Assembly (NCBI GenBank): GCA_026008535.1
Contig: BRKX01000010.1
Coordinates: forward strand, 1,005,001-1,069,000
Length of the DNA: 64,000 bases
Reading direction: 5' to 3'
Source: Perilla frutescens
Lineage: Eukaryota > Streptophyta > Magnoliopsida > Lamiales > Lamiaceae
Shown one piece after another: positions 12,966-25,739 of the stretch (position 1 is its first letter; the number at the start of each line of letters is the position of its first letter). Below the pieces are notes generated by a model that saw only the letters and a program-made list of their open reading frames with translations, was not told the origin of the DNA and did no database searches. The translations under genes were made by a program, and so were the position numbers.

Positions 12966-13405
12966 ACTGAGCCTTTTTCAAAGTACTAAACCTTCGTAAC
13001 CTTGAGATATCTTGATTCTTGACCTTGGCTGATTAATTTACAAGGTTTGTGGATGGTTTTGGTCAAAGCCAATTTGAAGGATGGTTTCTTTGATGTTAGC
13101 CGATTTTAATTAATATAGCCAATAATCAATATACCTTGAGGCTTGAGCAAAATCTACAGCTGAGAGTCTGCGACGGAGACTCGACTCTCGCCGGCGGCAG
13201 CGACTAAGCTCGACATAGATGGGGCTTCGATTTCATGATTTGTGACTTCAGTTCGGCTTCGATTTTTCGGTGAAGAACCGATTCGGTTCCGAACATAACC
13301 AAACCGAATCAATAAAATTTGTAATAATTAAAAAAATATAATTGAGGGCAGCCCATGAGCCCAGCAACCCAGCCAAGCTCGTGTTTGCGTTGCGTCTCAC
13401 ACATA

Positions 13406-13910
13406 TAGGGGTGAGTAAAAAGTCCTGAAAACCTTCTCGAATTAGTTTGGTTTTTTCAGTTCAATTCTTTTCAAAATTTGGTTCAATTCGGTTCGTTTTC
13501 TAGTAAAAATTTGATTTTCGATTTCAGTTCGTTCTAGAGGGAAAATACCCGAAAAACCGAATTTATATATATTAGTAATAAAAATACTCGATTTTATTGA
13601 ACTTTATAGTTTATTCACTTTTGCTTTGTTGAAGTTTATACTATTTTGGACTTTATTCAATTGTTTATTGATATTTTTTGAACTTGAATTTTGATAATTA
13701 GTTAGTTCATACTTATACGTATTTAATTATATCGAATTTAAAGTGAAAAAAATAAATCAGAAAATTAAAACAAAATTCAATTCAAAAACGAACCAAACCG
13801 AAATATTTCAGTCCAATTCGATTCAGTTTCGATCAGAAATTCAGTTCGATTTTTCTTCAATTTTAACATTTTGGGACCAACCAAACCGAAAAACCAAACG
13901 CTCACCCATG
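13406..13910. mobile_element. hAT-like MITE 3 (TTCGGTTC-rich)
   Basis: The left end TAGGGGTGAG and the reverse complement of the right end, CATGGGTGAG, agree at 8 of 10 positions. The arms are rich in AATTCGGTT/AACCGAA. Flanking 8-mers CACACATA and CACACACA agree at 7 of 8, although that sequence is low complexity. A similar element is at about 38861-39349. Confidence 0.75.
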
Positions 13911-13939
13911 CACACACATCGCAGATTACATTTGCACAA

Positions 13940-14131
13940 TCTATGCTAAAAACCCCAAATCGGAAAATTTCGTCGCTGCCGTCGCTGTTGCAGCCGGAAC
14001 AAGTGCTCGCCGGCACCGCGTCACTTTGACATCCTCCAACAACGCGCAGGAGCAGCAACAACTTCGCGCCTTCATCGACCGTGACAACAGCAGTCGAAGC
14101 TCTCATCTCCCCTTCTCGAGCAGCAGCAGGT
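13940..14131 (+). other. GC-rich exon-like block upstream of QPT
   Basis: The composition changes sharply to GC-rich for about 190 bp. The block ends in GCAGCAGCAG followed by GTAAAGC, a good splice-donor context. On the + strand an ATG at about 13943 gives only 28 codons before a stop, so it is not an obvious coding exon. It could be a 5' non-coding exon, part of a lncRNA or a gene fragment picked up by a transposon. It lies immediately beside hAT-like MITE 3. Confidence 0.25.
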
Positions 14132-14971
14132 AAAGCTAAGTTTTTTTTCAGACTTGCGATTTTGTTGATTAATTTGTGGTGTGATGAACTCATTTCTGTA
14201 TATTATTATGTTTTGAATTAGAGATTTTGGATTCATCGTCTTCGGATGTTTTGCAATTTTGTTACATTAAACATAAAATATGTATGCTATGCACAATAAT
14301 TTATGAGAAGCGTGATTGCAGCTTGGTGTGAATGTTTCTTCTAAAAATCATAAGTGAAATTCGATTCGTTATGCTTTTATGCTTTATTAGGTTGAAAAAA
14401 TCTGCCAAAAAATGTAAGTCATTTTGGTGAAAATTTTTGGGAAAAGAAAAATCTGGGAAAAACCTCACTGTAACAGAGCCCAAATAGGATCATTTTACCT
14501 CAAATGGCTGAATTCTTTGTGAATCAATTTAAATTGAGATGGTAACCGGCGGAACTGAGCTCGCATAAATTGATGAAGGAATCACCTTTCTTGTATTATT
14601 TTTATTGGTGAAAAAAAATAAAATTCAGAAGACTTTTATGTGGTGTGTAAAGAAGAAATGATAGTGTATTCAGAACATCCAATTTAAAATTGTCCATTAA
14701 AATCTTTCAGCCAAAATAAAATGTCACTGAAAACCAACCTGATTAATTGGATCAAAATGCTTAGAATAATAACATTATGATTTTAATTTTTTTTGTTTGG
14801 ATTATGATATATCTTATACTAATATACTACACTATTTCAGTTGTGGTTGTACGAATCTTTGTCCGCGCTGCGCGCGCAGAAAGCTTCTTTTAGAAAAGTG
14901 GAGGAATTCTTAATTGCAATTCACTGCAATCAATACTAATCAGTAACAAACGAACCCCTTAAATCCCACAA

Positions 14972-17900
14972 ATGATTAGGGCTCTTTCTCTCTCCCCATT
15001 CTGTCCTTTCAATCCCTCTACTCAAAGGTTGTAAACTCTCATCCCTTCTTTGCTGCCATTTTCTGTTTCTTTTTCCAATTTCTGAGTTGTTTTTTTTTTT
15101 TTTTTTTGCCTTGGGAGAGTTTGCAGATTGGTGGTGAAAATGTCAGCAACAGCAGCCAGAAATGCAGAAATTCCGGCCGTGTCCCTAGCGGTGAAGCCTC
15201 CAGCCCACCCCACCTATGACCTGAAGAGTGTTATACAGCTCGCGCTATCCGAGGACGCCGGTGATCTAGGTGAATTTTGTTGTATACAAGGTTTATGAAA
15301 TTCGAATATAGTTTTACGTATATGTGTGTGATGTTTGGGAGTTTTATCATTGATCCACTGATTAAAAGCACAGACTTTGGGTGATTTACCCATTTAAGAA
15401 ATGAAGAATTATTGTAGAAAAGTGGGTTGGGGATATTTTCACTTAGTTCATTATGTTAAGGGTTAATTGAAAGTTTTGTAAGTGCTCTTAGGTAGCAGTT
15501 GATGAAGCCTTAGGTTATGAAGCTCGTTAAAAGGGGGCGAAAAGGTACTTGGGAATACGAGGTTCAGTGAGTGTTAAACGTATAGGTGGTTAGGCAATTT
15601 GTAGGAAATGGCCGCCTGTTCCTTGGAAGTATGTAGTTGTATCCTTTGTATTCTTCAAATTTTAGTTGCTGGTTTTTGGAATTGGCTCCACTATCTAGCT
15701 GGGCAGTGAAAACCCTGGAAGATACTTTACATTTTAAAGTTCAAGGATTTTCGAATTTCATATAAATCATTGTTGCATATATTGCTAAAGAATACCATTA
15801 GACAGGGGACTTATTTGATAAAGTGGCAGTTCTAAGACTTTGGAAATTTAACAAAACTGGCTTTGTGATTGGTATGTAGGGGATGTGACTTGTAAAGCAA
15901 CAATTCCTTTTGAAATGGAAGTGGAAGCCCATTTTTTGGCAAAGGAGGATGGTATTGTGGCTGGCATTGCACTAGCTGAAATGGTTTTTCATGAGGTTGA
16001 TCCTTCACTTAAGGTAATTAAGCAGTTGGGTCCCTGAAAATTTACAGATATTCATTCTATTTAGCTTATATTTTATGGTCATGTAGAAAAAACATTGCGA
16101 TTTTTAAATATTTACACTTGGTATTTCTCAGGTCGAGTGGTACAAAAAAGATGGTGATAATGTACACAAAGGCTTGAAATTTGGTAAAGTACATGGTAAG
16201 TAGGATGCAATTCCGAGCAGAGTCAAACTTACATTGGTGTAACTTGAGTTTGACATTGTCCTCTGTTACTGCTTGATGATGATATGCAGGAAGATCATAC
16301 AATATTGTCGTGGCTGAAAGGGTTGTTCTTAACTTTATGCAGAGGATGAGTGGAATAGCGACTCTAACTAAGGTGCTCTCATTGGCAGAATATCTCAGTA
16401 TTGTTTATTATTTGTTGATACTTCAAATAATGTTTCTTGACTATCATTTCTTAACATTGTTCTCTTTCATGTAATTTGATATTTAATACTCTGCAGGCCA
16501 TGGCGGATGCTGCACGCCCTGCATACATTTTAGAGACCCGGAAAACTGCTCCAGGCTTAAGATTAGTGGATAAATGGGCGGTGTAGATCACTATACTCTT
16601 GCTCTGAAGTCTGATCTTAATTTCACTACTCTGAATTTTCTTTTATTCTTTTTGGTCTGACATTTTACTTGATTATTTTCAGGTTTTGATAGGTGGGGGA
16701 CAGAATCATAGAATGGGTTTGTTTGATATGGTTATGATAAAAGACAATCATATATCTATAGCTGGAGGTATCACAAATGCCCTGAAATCTGTAGACCTTT
16801 ATTTAGAGCAAAATAATCTTCAAATGGGTGTTGAGGTACTGCATTGAGCTTTAAATTTGCTACGTGCTGCTATTTAGTTTTTGGGATAAAACCACTTTCT
16901 CCAAATCCTGCATATTTAGTTCCGAGTCTTCTTACCTCCATTTTCAGCTGGGAATGCTCTCTATTCTACTTCTAACACACACCATAATAGAGAAAAGAGA
17001 AAAAAAAACACCCTAAAACACATGCCGGAATGTTTGTTAGTGTGATAATGGGAGGAGCCACATTCCATTTTTCTATTTCTTTTTTTCATATTCTACCCAT
17101 GATCCCTCCATTTTTTTCTCTCTCTCATGTTGGGTTCTTTTGGTCGTGGGACAAGATGGTTGGCAGATTTGTGAAACATGATAATTGATGATTGTCATAA
17201 TATAGAGAAATTCATATAAATAATTCAAACAGGATCATACCCCACAAACCACTACAGCTACCTTATCATTGTGTGCATAATTGTGCTATATGCAGTTCTA
17301 TGTACCACTAATGTTTCATTTGCTTTAGAGAGCATGCATGCCTAAACTTTTCGCATGCAACAAACTTCTTGTGAAATATTGTTCAAGTCTACTTCTGCTA
17401 ACAGGTTGAAACCAGGACTCTTGAGGAAGTAAATCAAGTACTGCACTATGCATCCACAACAAAGACATCCTTAACCAGAATAATGCTGGATAATATGGTT
17501 GTCCCCTTGTCTAATGGCGACGTTGACATATCCATGCTTAAAGAAGCTGTGAAATTGATTGATGGGAGGTTTGAGACTGAGGTACAATGTAGTTGTTTAT
17601 TTCTTTATTGATAGTTTATCCCATAAAGGAATCATTAGAGCGTCCTTTTTATAAGCTCATTCAACATGTTGGCAACATCTACTGATCAGTCTACTCGGTT
17701 CTCTGCCTTCAAATCACTAAGAATTTTCTCTCTCATCTACACATTAGACAATGTCCCTTTTGATCTAGCAGAACTATTCCTACAACTGTTTTGTGCATAC
17801 ACAACTGTTCTTCTTCTTAGCACGTGTACTCATATTCAGTCCATCCTTGTCGATTAGGTCTTGATAGAACACGCTTAAAAATGGAGTGGTTGTCTAATTA

Positions 17901-18512
17901 ATATATTGCCTGCTATTATTATCTTTGCTTCAAGCATACTTGAAGAGCATGCATTGCCTTCATAATGTGTCGCTCAACTGTTCTATACTTCTACTTTTCT
18001 TGCATTCCAATCTACTATGGTTCCTTTTTTATGTCAGGCATCTGGAAATGTCACCCTTGAGACGGTTAACAAGATTGGGCAATCGGGGGTCACCTACATT
18101 TCTAGGTACTTGTAGTACTTTTTTATGCTCATCTACGTCTCTGGGTACTTGTATTTTATTGGTTACTCCCTTATAATTGCTCGGGACGTTAAGCTAATCT
18201 CTCGTGTATTTATCTATTTTGTTGGGAAGAGGGGATGGTTCGTATGATTAATGAACGGACTGATATATCAACAGAGTATCGGTAGAAGTGCCTAGCATTC
18301 TTCCTTGTTATGGTTGAGATATATGCCACATCTCATATAATTCACAGACCAAACAATAAAGATAAAGTTGTTGCCCTTTCAATCATGTTGCTTACTGAGA
18401 TGCTTTGAATTGCAGCGGTGCCCTAACACATTCTGTCAAAGCACTTGATATTTCCTTGAAAATCGACACGGAGCTTGCACTTGAAGTCGGGAAGCGTACA
18501 AAACGAGCATGA
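14972..18512 (+). CDS. QPT: Quinolinate phosphoribosyltransferase (nicotinate-nucleotide pyrophosphorylase, decarboxylating)
   Basis: The enzyme condenses quinolinate with PRPP to give nicotinate mononucleotide, CO2 and PPi, the entry into the pyridine nucleotide cycle; in plants it is plastidial. Ten exons: 14972-15027, 15127-15269, 15880-16013, 16132-16195, 16290-16372, 16497-16580, 16683-16835, 17405-17581, 18038-18105 and 18416-18512, all with GT/AG borders and one open frame of 352 codons, close to the tobacco enzyme. The Ser/Pro-rich N-terminus (about residues 1-24) looks like a plastid transit peptide. Conserved pocket motifs are ETRKTAPGLR (173-182), GGGQNHRMG (192-200), MIKDNH (206-211), VETRTLEEV (240-248) and a MLDN motif. 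The product ends in GKRTKRA like its relatives. The exon 1 donor could instead be 15031 (one extra Leu), still in frame. A second ATG at residue 25 might give a form lacking the transit peptide. No lesion is seen, so it is very likely functional. Confidence 0.96.
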
Positions 18513-20139
18513 TGGTCTTCCAAACCAAGATGCAGATTCACAAGATTACAAAGATCACAAGGTGCACTGCTCTATTATGATGCCAAAAATAAGTGTGTTA
18601 CATGAGTTGTATGCGATTTTGAGCAATATTAGCCTTCCAATATTGTCATTATATCAATCTTAGTTGCAAAGGTTGTTGGCTCAAAATGCTTGTGTGTGAA
18701 ACGTTGGTGCTTCATTTTCTTGTGTATTTTGAAGGTTCGCCTTTAACCACCAGAACCGTCGCTTTTCGACTATAGAACTTTTGCGTTTCATCTCGTATTC
18801 TTACCATTTAGTGTACACGGCTCGTTACGACGAGAGTTGTACATCATGATCTTGGAAGTGGAATGTTTATTTTTTAGATATTCATAGTCTTGAAACTATG
18901 GCCGCATGTTACAGTCTTAATGTCACGTTCCTTTAAATAAACGTAAAAGGAAACTGTGAATTTTAGGGGATTTTATCTTTGCAAAGTTCTTTTACAATCC
19001 CTATGGCAATTTTTGAAACTTTTCAAATCTGAGATTAGTTCTTTATCTATGGGTAGCTAAATTAATATGCCAACCAGAAGTTGTAGAATTTTCTGATTTT
19101 TTTTTTTTAAATTATGTTCTAAAATTATAATTTTATTAAAGTTTGAATTCTAAATATCAACATTCGAGGTAAAAACCCAGAGTCGTATAAAATCTAAAAA
19201 AGTTCAAAAGTTTGGCGTGAAAAATTGAGAAAATTATCAATTTTGTCTTTGATTTCATCGAGGTATAAATAAAGGGTTAGTTGCTAGAAATTGCTTATTT
19301 TTTAACGAATTCATAATTTAAACATGATTTTTTAAACTTTGTACTAATAATTCAATATTTGAATTTATAACAAATTTGACACTCTTAATTCTTTTTCCGA
19401 TCATTGAAATTATGATGTCGTAATATTTTTTCCACGTGTACACATTAATTCAATTTTGGAGTATTAAATATGAGTGATTTTTATTGTGCAACGTCAGTTT
19501 TCTAATAGTTGAATTTTTTTGAGGTCTCTATTTTACTACAAATTAAAAGATCGAGTTATTATTACAATATTTTAAAAATCATATTTAAATTACAAAAATC
19601 CATTCAAATACGGTGAATTTTTTAGCAATCAATGCTGATGTATGATTATTCACTTTCACAATAATAAGAGAGAAAAATTTCTTGATTTTATAGGTAGAAA
19701 AGAAGTGTTGGGTCATTTTTAGGAAACAATTTAAGTGCACTGGTCAAGTTCAGTCACAATCTTATCTTTATTTATTTTGCCCCCCTACTTTCATAGATTT
19801 AATTATATTTTTTATAGGGTTTAGTGTTTAGCCAATAAATAGACTGTATTATCAAGAATTAGTGAAATTAGAGAAATTAGTGTGATAGTGCTATTGCCAC
19901 TTAGATCATTTCATTGTGAAAATTAACAATAATTTTAGAAGGAAAAAAAATGCAAACCAGACAAGAAAAAAAGTTGATTTTTGGTTTAGGTCTTGTCATG
20001 GGAGTTAATTAAGACAGGTAAAATGGTGAAAAGATAATTCCCCAATCGAAAAGGGTGATTATAATTAAAGTGACTGGCTGTAAATATAATCATGAAAAAT
20101 ATATTATATTATAATGTAATTACAAATGATTGAATTTAT

Positions 20140-20503
20140 GGATAATTACAATTAAATACATAAACTTTGACACGATTTGTAACGTAGACATAGACTTTAA
20201 AACGTGGCACTTAAAATACAATCTTGTAATTTTTTTTTACAAAATACACACTCCCAATTTTTCCAACAAATTAAAAACTGATATATAACGTGAAATATTG
20301 TAAAATTATATAACCATAATTTAAATTTTTTTTAATACAATAAAGATCCATATTAAATATTGTCTTTGATTTTTATATTACTGCAAATTGTGTTTATTTT
20401 GCAAAATTATGTAAGATTATATATGTTTTAATTGTAATATTTCAAAGTCGAATCTAAATTACAAATTATATTGAGGTTTATATACTTAATTGCAATTAGC
20501 CTT
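20140..20503. mobile_element. TIR element, superfamily unknown
   Basis: The left arm (ATAATTACAATTAAATACAT, then AACTTTGACACGATTTGTAA) is mirrored by a right arm containing TTACAAATTATATTGAGG and ACTTAATTGCAATTAG. No coding capacity. Confidence 0.6.
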
Positions 20504-20847
20504 GAATTTATGCATGTATTTTTCCAAATACACGACACAATTCAATTTCATCCAAAGTGGATCAAGATAAAAGATAAAAAATAAAAAAATTGTAGGGTTA
20601 AACTCCCACTCTTGAATATTTATATATTGATGAAGTTAGATGGCCTTTCAATAATATTCTATCATTAATCTTGTCAACAAGCACGTGATGAGTGGAATTG
20701 TCAACCAATTAAGTTACCCTTCTAGTATTAAAAATCTATTTATTCTTCTTTTTAAATTTCAAAGATTGAATTGAGTAGAACACATTCTATGGAGGATTTT
20801 TTTTTTATATTTTTGATAAATATTAAAGTGCTTCTCTTTGGTGGCTA

Positions 20848-20860
20848 CCTTAAAGAAATG

Positions 20861-20911
<51 letters not shown>

Positions 20912-20925
20912 TAAAGAAATGTAAT
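20848..20925. repeat. (CT)n microsatellite bracketed by a perfect 17-bp direct repeat
   Basis: CCTTAAAGAAATGTAAT occurs at 20848-20864 and again at 20909-20925, with about 22 CT units between. The repeat is exact. Confidence 0.95.
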
Positions 20926-21436
20926 GCAATAGTCAATAATCAAATGATGAAAGCTATGTATTATCTTATGACTCAAAATAGAGACGGCATTTTCCAAAAA
21001 AAAACTACCTTTTTTTCTCAATTGGCATCAACAACTACAAGAAATATGCATATTACACATCAGATCATCATCAACAACTGACATAAAGTAAATAACAGCA
21101 TTGATTAGAAGTTAAATCGAGGGATTAGCGATGGATTAACGATTAATTTTGGCGCCAACAGTAGTGGAGAAATAAAGACAATTTTATGATGAAATTTTAT
21201 CCCTTTGATGTGAAGTTGTTTTTAGCCATTAGTTTACGATATATGTACCTTCGTTAGGTTATATTAAAAAAATAATAAATATTCAACTAGACCAATATAA
21301 AACATCAACATTGATTAATTTAAATTTAGTTATAAAGATATATGCGTATTTGATTTAAAACCATCCGTCTTATAGTTGATTATACTATGAATTAATTGAT
21401 TGTTCGTTGCGGGAGCTGGTAGAACCCGCCGTGTAA

Positions 21437-21945
21437 TTTTTATAAAGTTAATGTTGACGTTGATTTCTTTATTGGTGCTAATGAGACGAGTTGTGAGGAT
21501 GTAATTCGTAATGATGAGGGCGGTTTAGTTGTGGTGAGGACTAGCTAGCCGTCTTCTGGGGCTTTTGTGGGTCGATGAGGGTGAAACACTGAGTTTGCTC
21601 GAGGCTCTTTCTTGGATTAAGTCTCTTGATATTATCCAACGTGTGTTTTCGATGTTGATTCTAAGGTGGTTTTTTATGTTGTAAAATCTTTCTCGACGAC
21701 CATCTCTGAATTTGGTCCGATTATTTCTAGTTGTTGCGGTCTTTTCAAGGATTCAAATTACTTTACACTTAATTTGATTTGTTGAAGTACGAATTGTGTG
21801 GCACGTAGTTTAGCTTAATTTAATTTGTTGAAGTGTCAATTGCGTCGCATATAATTTAACTAGGATTGTTCATGATTTTCCAAACCCTTATCATTGAGTT
21901 GAACCTCTATCTTTCATAGCTGACCTTCTCAATATAGTCCGTGTT
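21437..21945 (+). pseudogene. Degenerate RNase H-like domain (RVT_3 type) pseudogene
   Basis: Translated fragments in shifting frames match the RNase H-like domain common in plant LINE-derived and host proteins: FYKVNVDVDFFIG at the first catalytic-Asp strand, VIRNDEGGLVVVRT, then LLEALSWIKSLD (the Glu-bearing helix), DVDSKVVFYVVKSF (second Asp strand), SEFGPIISSCCGLFKDS, and near the end NCVARSLA and FIADLLN. Stops (TAG after VVVRTS, TGA before the NCVARSLA segment) and at least two frame changes disable it. The order and spacing of motifs are correct, so this is a decayed copy and not a chance match. Whether it came from a LINE-type retroelement or a host gene cannot be told, since no reverse transcriptase is visible next to it. 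Confidence 0.8.
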
Positions 21946-22738
21946 CTTGTGCTGCTTAATAAATCTCATAATTTGGTTCTCAAAAATAAATATAAAAGAG
22001 AAGATAATTACCCATTAAAAAGTACTAGGGAAAAGAAAACAAACAAAAAGTAGAGGTGCTTAAACCAAGAAATTTGAGTAGGGCTTTTTGAGGGCATTCA
22101 AGATTTTTGGTAGATGTGGGACCCTTTAATTTTTGTAACTTTAAAATAAAAAAATGGAGTGGAGATCCATTTCCATTAAAATAAATAAATAATAAAAGAA
22201 GATGAAGAAGAAGGATTTTGGATTCCAAAACCAAGCTACAAAATAACAATATATATCTCACATGGAGATGACTCATACATACATGAGATATACATGATGA
22301 TGTTTATTACTACTATTATGATCATGGAGAAAATAAATACACCCACTTATTTTCATGGTGACCCCATTTGCATGCTATGATAAATATAAATAATAATTTC
22401 ATTTTCTTGATTATCCCCTTTCTAGTATAATTGTTAATTATGTAAAACGCCAAGAAAATAAAGTTGGAGATGACTGAAAATTTTGGAAAAATGCGACGCA
22501 TCTTTCGGCAAGAATAGGTCGAGTGATGGAGATGTATCTTCTCACCAAATCGAAAGCCTAACTAGAGCTACCAATACAATTTTTTTTTTCCATTAATTGC
22601 TCTTTTTTAATTATTAGAATATTATTTGAGGGCAACCTTCTTTAAGACATTTTAAATACGATGAAGATTTATATTAGATGTTCTAACGAGTCCCGATCTG
22701 TTAGATAAATCAAATCAATCCAAACCAATTAAAAAAAA

Positions 22739-23273
22739 GCAAAACACTATTTTGGGTTTCTGTATTTTTAATTTTTTTCGAATTGGATCCCTCTACTTTA
22801 TTTGGTTACCCTAAACCCTAAAAAAATTATTTAAACCACTATAATTTTAAACCACTATAATTTTTTGAAGTAAAAAAATTATTTAAAAATTAAAAAAAAT
22901 TAATTATTTTTTTTAAACCACTATAATTTTATATTTTAATTTTGATTTATTATTTTTTGAAAAAAAAAATTTAAACAGTAGTTTTAAAATTTTGATTTTT
23001 ATTTAATTGAATTTTTTTATTTTATTTAACTATTTTTAATTTACTCTTTTTAAATTGAGTCTCTATACTATAATTTTTGTTAAAAACAAGTCCATCTACT
23101 AGCAATTTAGATAAAATCAAGTCCCCCAAGAATTTGATTTTAACTAAATTGATAGTAGAAGGACTTGATTTTAACCAAATTGATAGTACATGGACTTCAT
23201 TTTAACCAAATAAAGTAGAGGGACCAAATTCTAAAAAATGTAAAAATACAGGGACCCAAAACAGTATTTTGCC
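22739..23273. mobile_element. Mutator-like MITE
   Basis: The ends are inverse over about 60 bp: GCAAAACACTATTTTGGGTT on the left, and the reverse complement of the right end begins GGCAAAATACTGTTTTGGGT. Both arms continue with CCCTCTACTTTATTTGGTTA. The flanks on both sides read TAAAAAAAA, compatible with a 9-bp Mutator-type target-site duplication, though low complexity weakens this. No transposase. Confidence 0.78.
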
Positions 23274-23673
23274 TAAAAAAAAACCCAAAACCCTCGTATG
23301 ATGCATACACGCTTGGCATATTTTCCCTTTTTTAAAAATTATTTTTCCAAAAATCTTTTATTTTATTTCAATTACAGTTTAATAATCCCGATTATGATTT
23401 ATATTATATTCGGGAAAAATAATTCTCGAGCGTAGTGTACGAGCCCGCACGTTAGCGTACTGGATGAGTAGTGCACTGCGCGAGCCGCTGAATAAAAAAG
23501 TTAAATTAATTTATTTTAATTTTAGAGTTCACTAATTCTATTTTAGAGTGTATATTTATTTCGAAATAATTCATTACGAATGTGGTGCATGAGTGTGCCA
23601 CGCGCTGCCGACAATTCAATTTTAGAGTTCAATAATTTCATTTTTAAGGTGGATATTTTGGGGAAAATTGCAA

Positions 23674-23717
<44 letters not shown>
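23674..23717. repeat. (AAT)n microsatellite
   Basis: About 14 AAT units. Confidence 0.95.
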
Positions 23718-23719
<2 letters not shown>

Positions 23720-24379
23720 CAGAAAAATTATACATCGAATATATTATTTGAATGTAATATTGTGATTTTTGATAAATAAATCTACAAATTTATGGAAACT
23801 ATTAATTCCATCTGTAATAGTCTTAGATTAACATATATCATCAAAAGTATTAATTTCTAAACAATTGTTTGTTGGAGCAATGTTTACTAAGCAAGTTGTA
23901 CATATTCAGCCAAAAACGTCAACATTAATTTATTCCATCCATTGCAAATCGTTTATGGATCATTACTCTTGTGGTTTATTCTTTTCTGACATTTATCAAA
24001 ATTATTATCCACTTATATCCTCGAATCGATCTTAAATAAACTTGAAACTCGGGCTATCGATCATTAAAGAGTGATCTATTTGACGGAGTAGAGTAATTCG
24101 CAAATCAATTCACAAGTCAAATCCATCGCAAAAAATTACTTAATAAGATTTATTTATCTTATATAGTTTTCAAATTGTTACATACATATATATATATATA
24201 TATATAATCGAAACCTATTGATAGTATTAGTGGCTAATAGGGCTACCTAATTAGTTACAAGGTCATAAAGGGTACCAAAAGTCTGGTATGATAATTAAGG
24301 TATCTTGAATTCTTAATTATAAATAATTAATCCAACCATTTTTTAACTCATTTATTGTTTATTAATCTCATAAGTATAA

Positions 24380-25263
24380 GGAGTCGATTGGTATGATAAA
24401 GTGGAATTAGGTATGAATAGAATGAGGGTCTGAATAAAATGACGATTCTTATGATTAGTATGTCTGCGGAATGGAGAACAAAATGAAATATTAATTTTTT
24501 TTATCTTATATAATGAATATTTTATGTAATTTCAAATCTTCTTATAATTGAATAAAGTATACGTAGTAGCTAATAAATATCAACGCATGCCTTAATTTAT
24601 TTTTTATATTTCTAAATGCCATTTTTCTCTTTTAGTATATGATTTTTTCTTATTTTTTTAGCAAATCATAATTTATTTATTTTATTGAAAAACTTTATTC
24701 TAAAATATTTAATTAATATCAATATACAATAATTTGTATAAGTTAATAAAAATATTTTTACTTCATAGAAAACTACTTTAACATTTCAATTTTTCATTTG
24801 AGTATATTAAATTATATCAAATACATAAATATTTTATATTTTATTATAACAAATTTTTATGTTATATTTATGTTGGAATCACTTTCATTTTTTCTCAACA
24901 AAATTATAAAAGTTATCAAAACTTGATTTTAACACATATTTTTAAATTATATTTTGAAAATAAATAAGTAATATAAAAAAATTAAGAAATAATAATAATA
25001 AAAATATTTATTTATTTTTCTAAATATGATAAAATAACTATAAGACATGATTATGTATGAATATATCATATATTAATTTTTTTGGTCATTGGGAATAGCT
25101 ATACTCATAGGAGTGGGTGGAATGACTATTCTCCTTCCTTTGGAAATAGGGATTCCATCGGGAATAGTGATTCCCGATATTGAATGATACCAAACGCCGA
25201 AATGAGAATGAACACGGAAATGATCATTCTATTTCATTTTATCCCACCGTACCAATCATATCC
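24380..25263. mobile_element. Tourist/PIF-Harbinger-like MITE
   Basis: The ends are inverse: GGAGTCGATTGGTATGATAA on the left, and the reverse complement of the right end starts GGATATGATTGGTACGGTGG. TAA flanks both ends (24377-24379 and 25264-25266), the 3-bp duplication typical of PIF/Harbinger. At 884 bp it is long for a MITE, but I see no transposase frame. Confidence 0.78.
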
Positions 25264-25325
25264 TAAATGTTTGAAGCGTAAAGAGTTCTTATAATAGTGT
25301 TGTGATGATACATAAAATGGGCCAA

Positions 25326-25695
25326 ATATACATTTATATGTCTTGAACCTTCGTCTATTTTACAAAAATGTTGAATAGAACTTTAAAAAATATAAAAAAA
25401 CCCAAAACTTTTCATGTTGATTCGTTTTTCATTGTTGGGTTGTAAATAAGACACGTCGAAGTCTAGCGTGTAAAATAACGTGAAAATTTATATTTAATCT
25501 CAATGTGAAATATGATTTTTTACGTCATTTTCAATGATGGATTTGAGTGTGATTTGTCATAAATCTGACAACGAAAATCGAATTCGAGGACACTTTTGCA
25601 AAAATGTGGAAAGGTTGGATATTTTTTTGACATTTTTTCAGTTAAAATTCAAGACATTTTTACAAAGCAAATGAAAGTTCAGAATATAAGTATAT
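25326..25695. mobile_element. TIR element, family C
   Basis: The left arm (ATATACATTTATATGTCTTGAACCT, then TTTTACAAAAATGTTG) is mirrored by the right arm (CAAGACATTTTTACAAAGCA, then GTTCAGAATATAAGTATAT). A related copy lies at about 57975-58235. Confidence 0.65.
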
Positions 25696-25702
25696 ATCTC
25701 AC

Positions 25703-25739
<37 letters not shown>

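Larger units (their letters stand above)
10620..14971. other. Intergenic stretch between peptide gene and QPT
   Basis: Apart from the TA repeat, three hAT-like MITEs and a GC-rich exon-like block listed separately, I see no gene. A second short GC-rich patch (about 13160-13215) lies between the second and third MITE and has no long reading frame. Confidence 0.6.
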
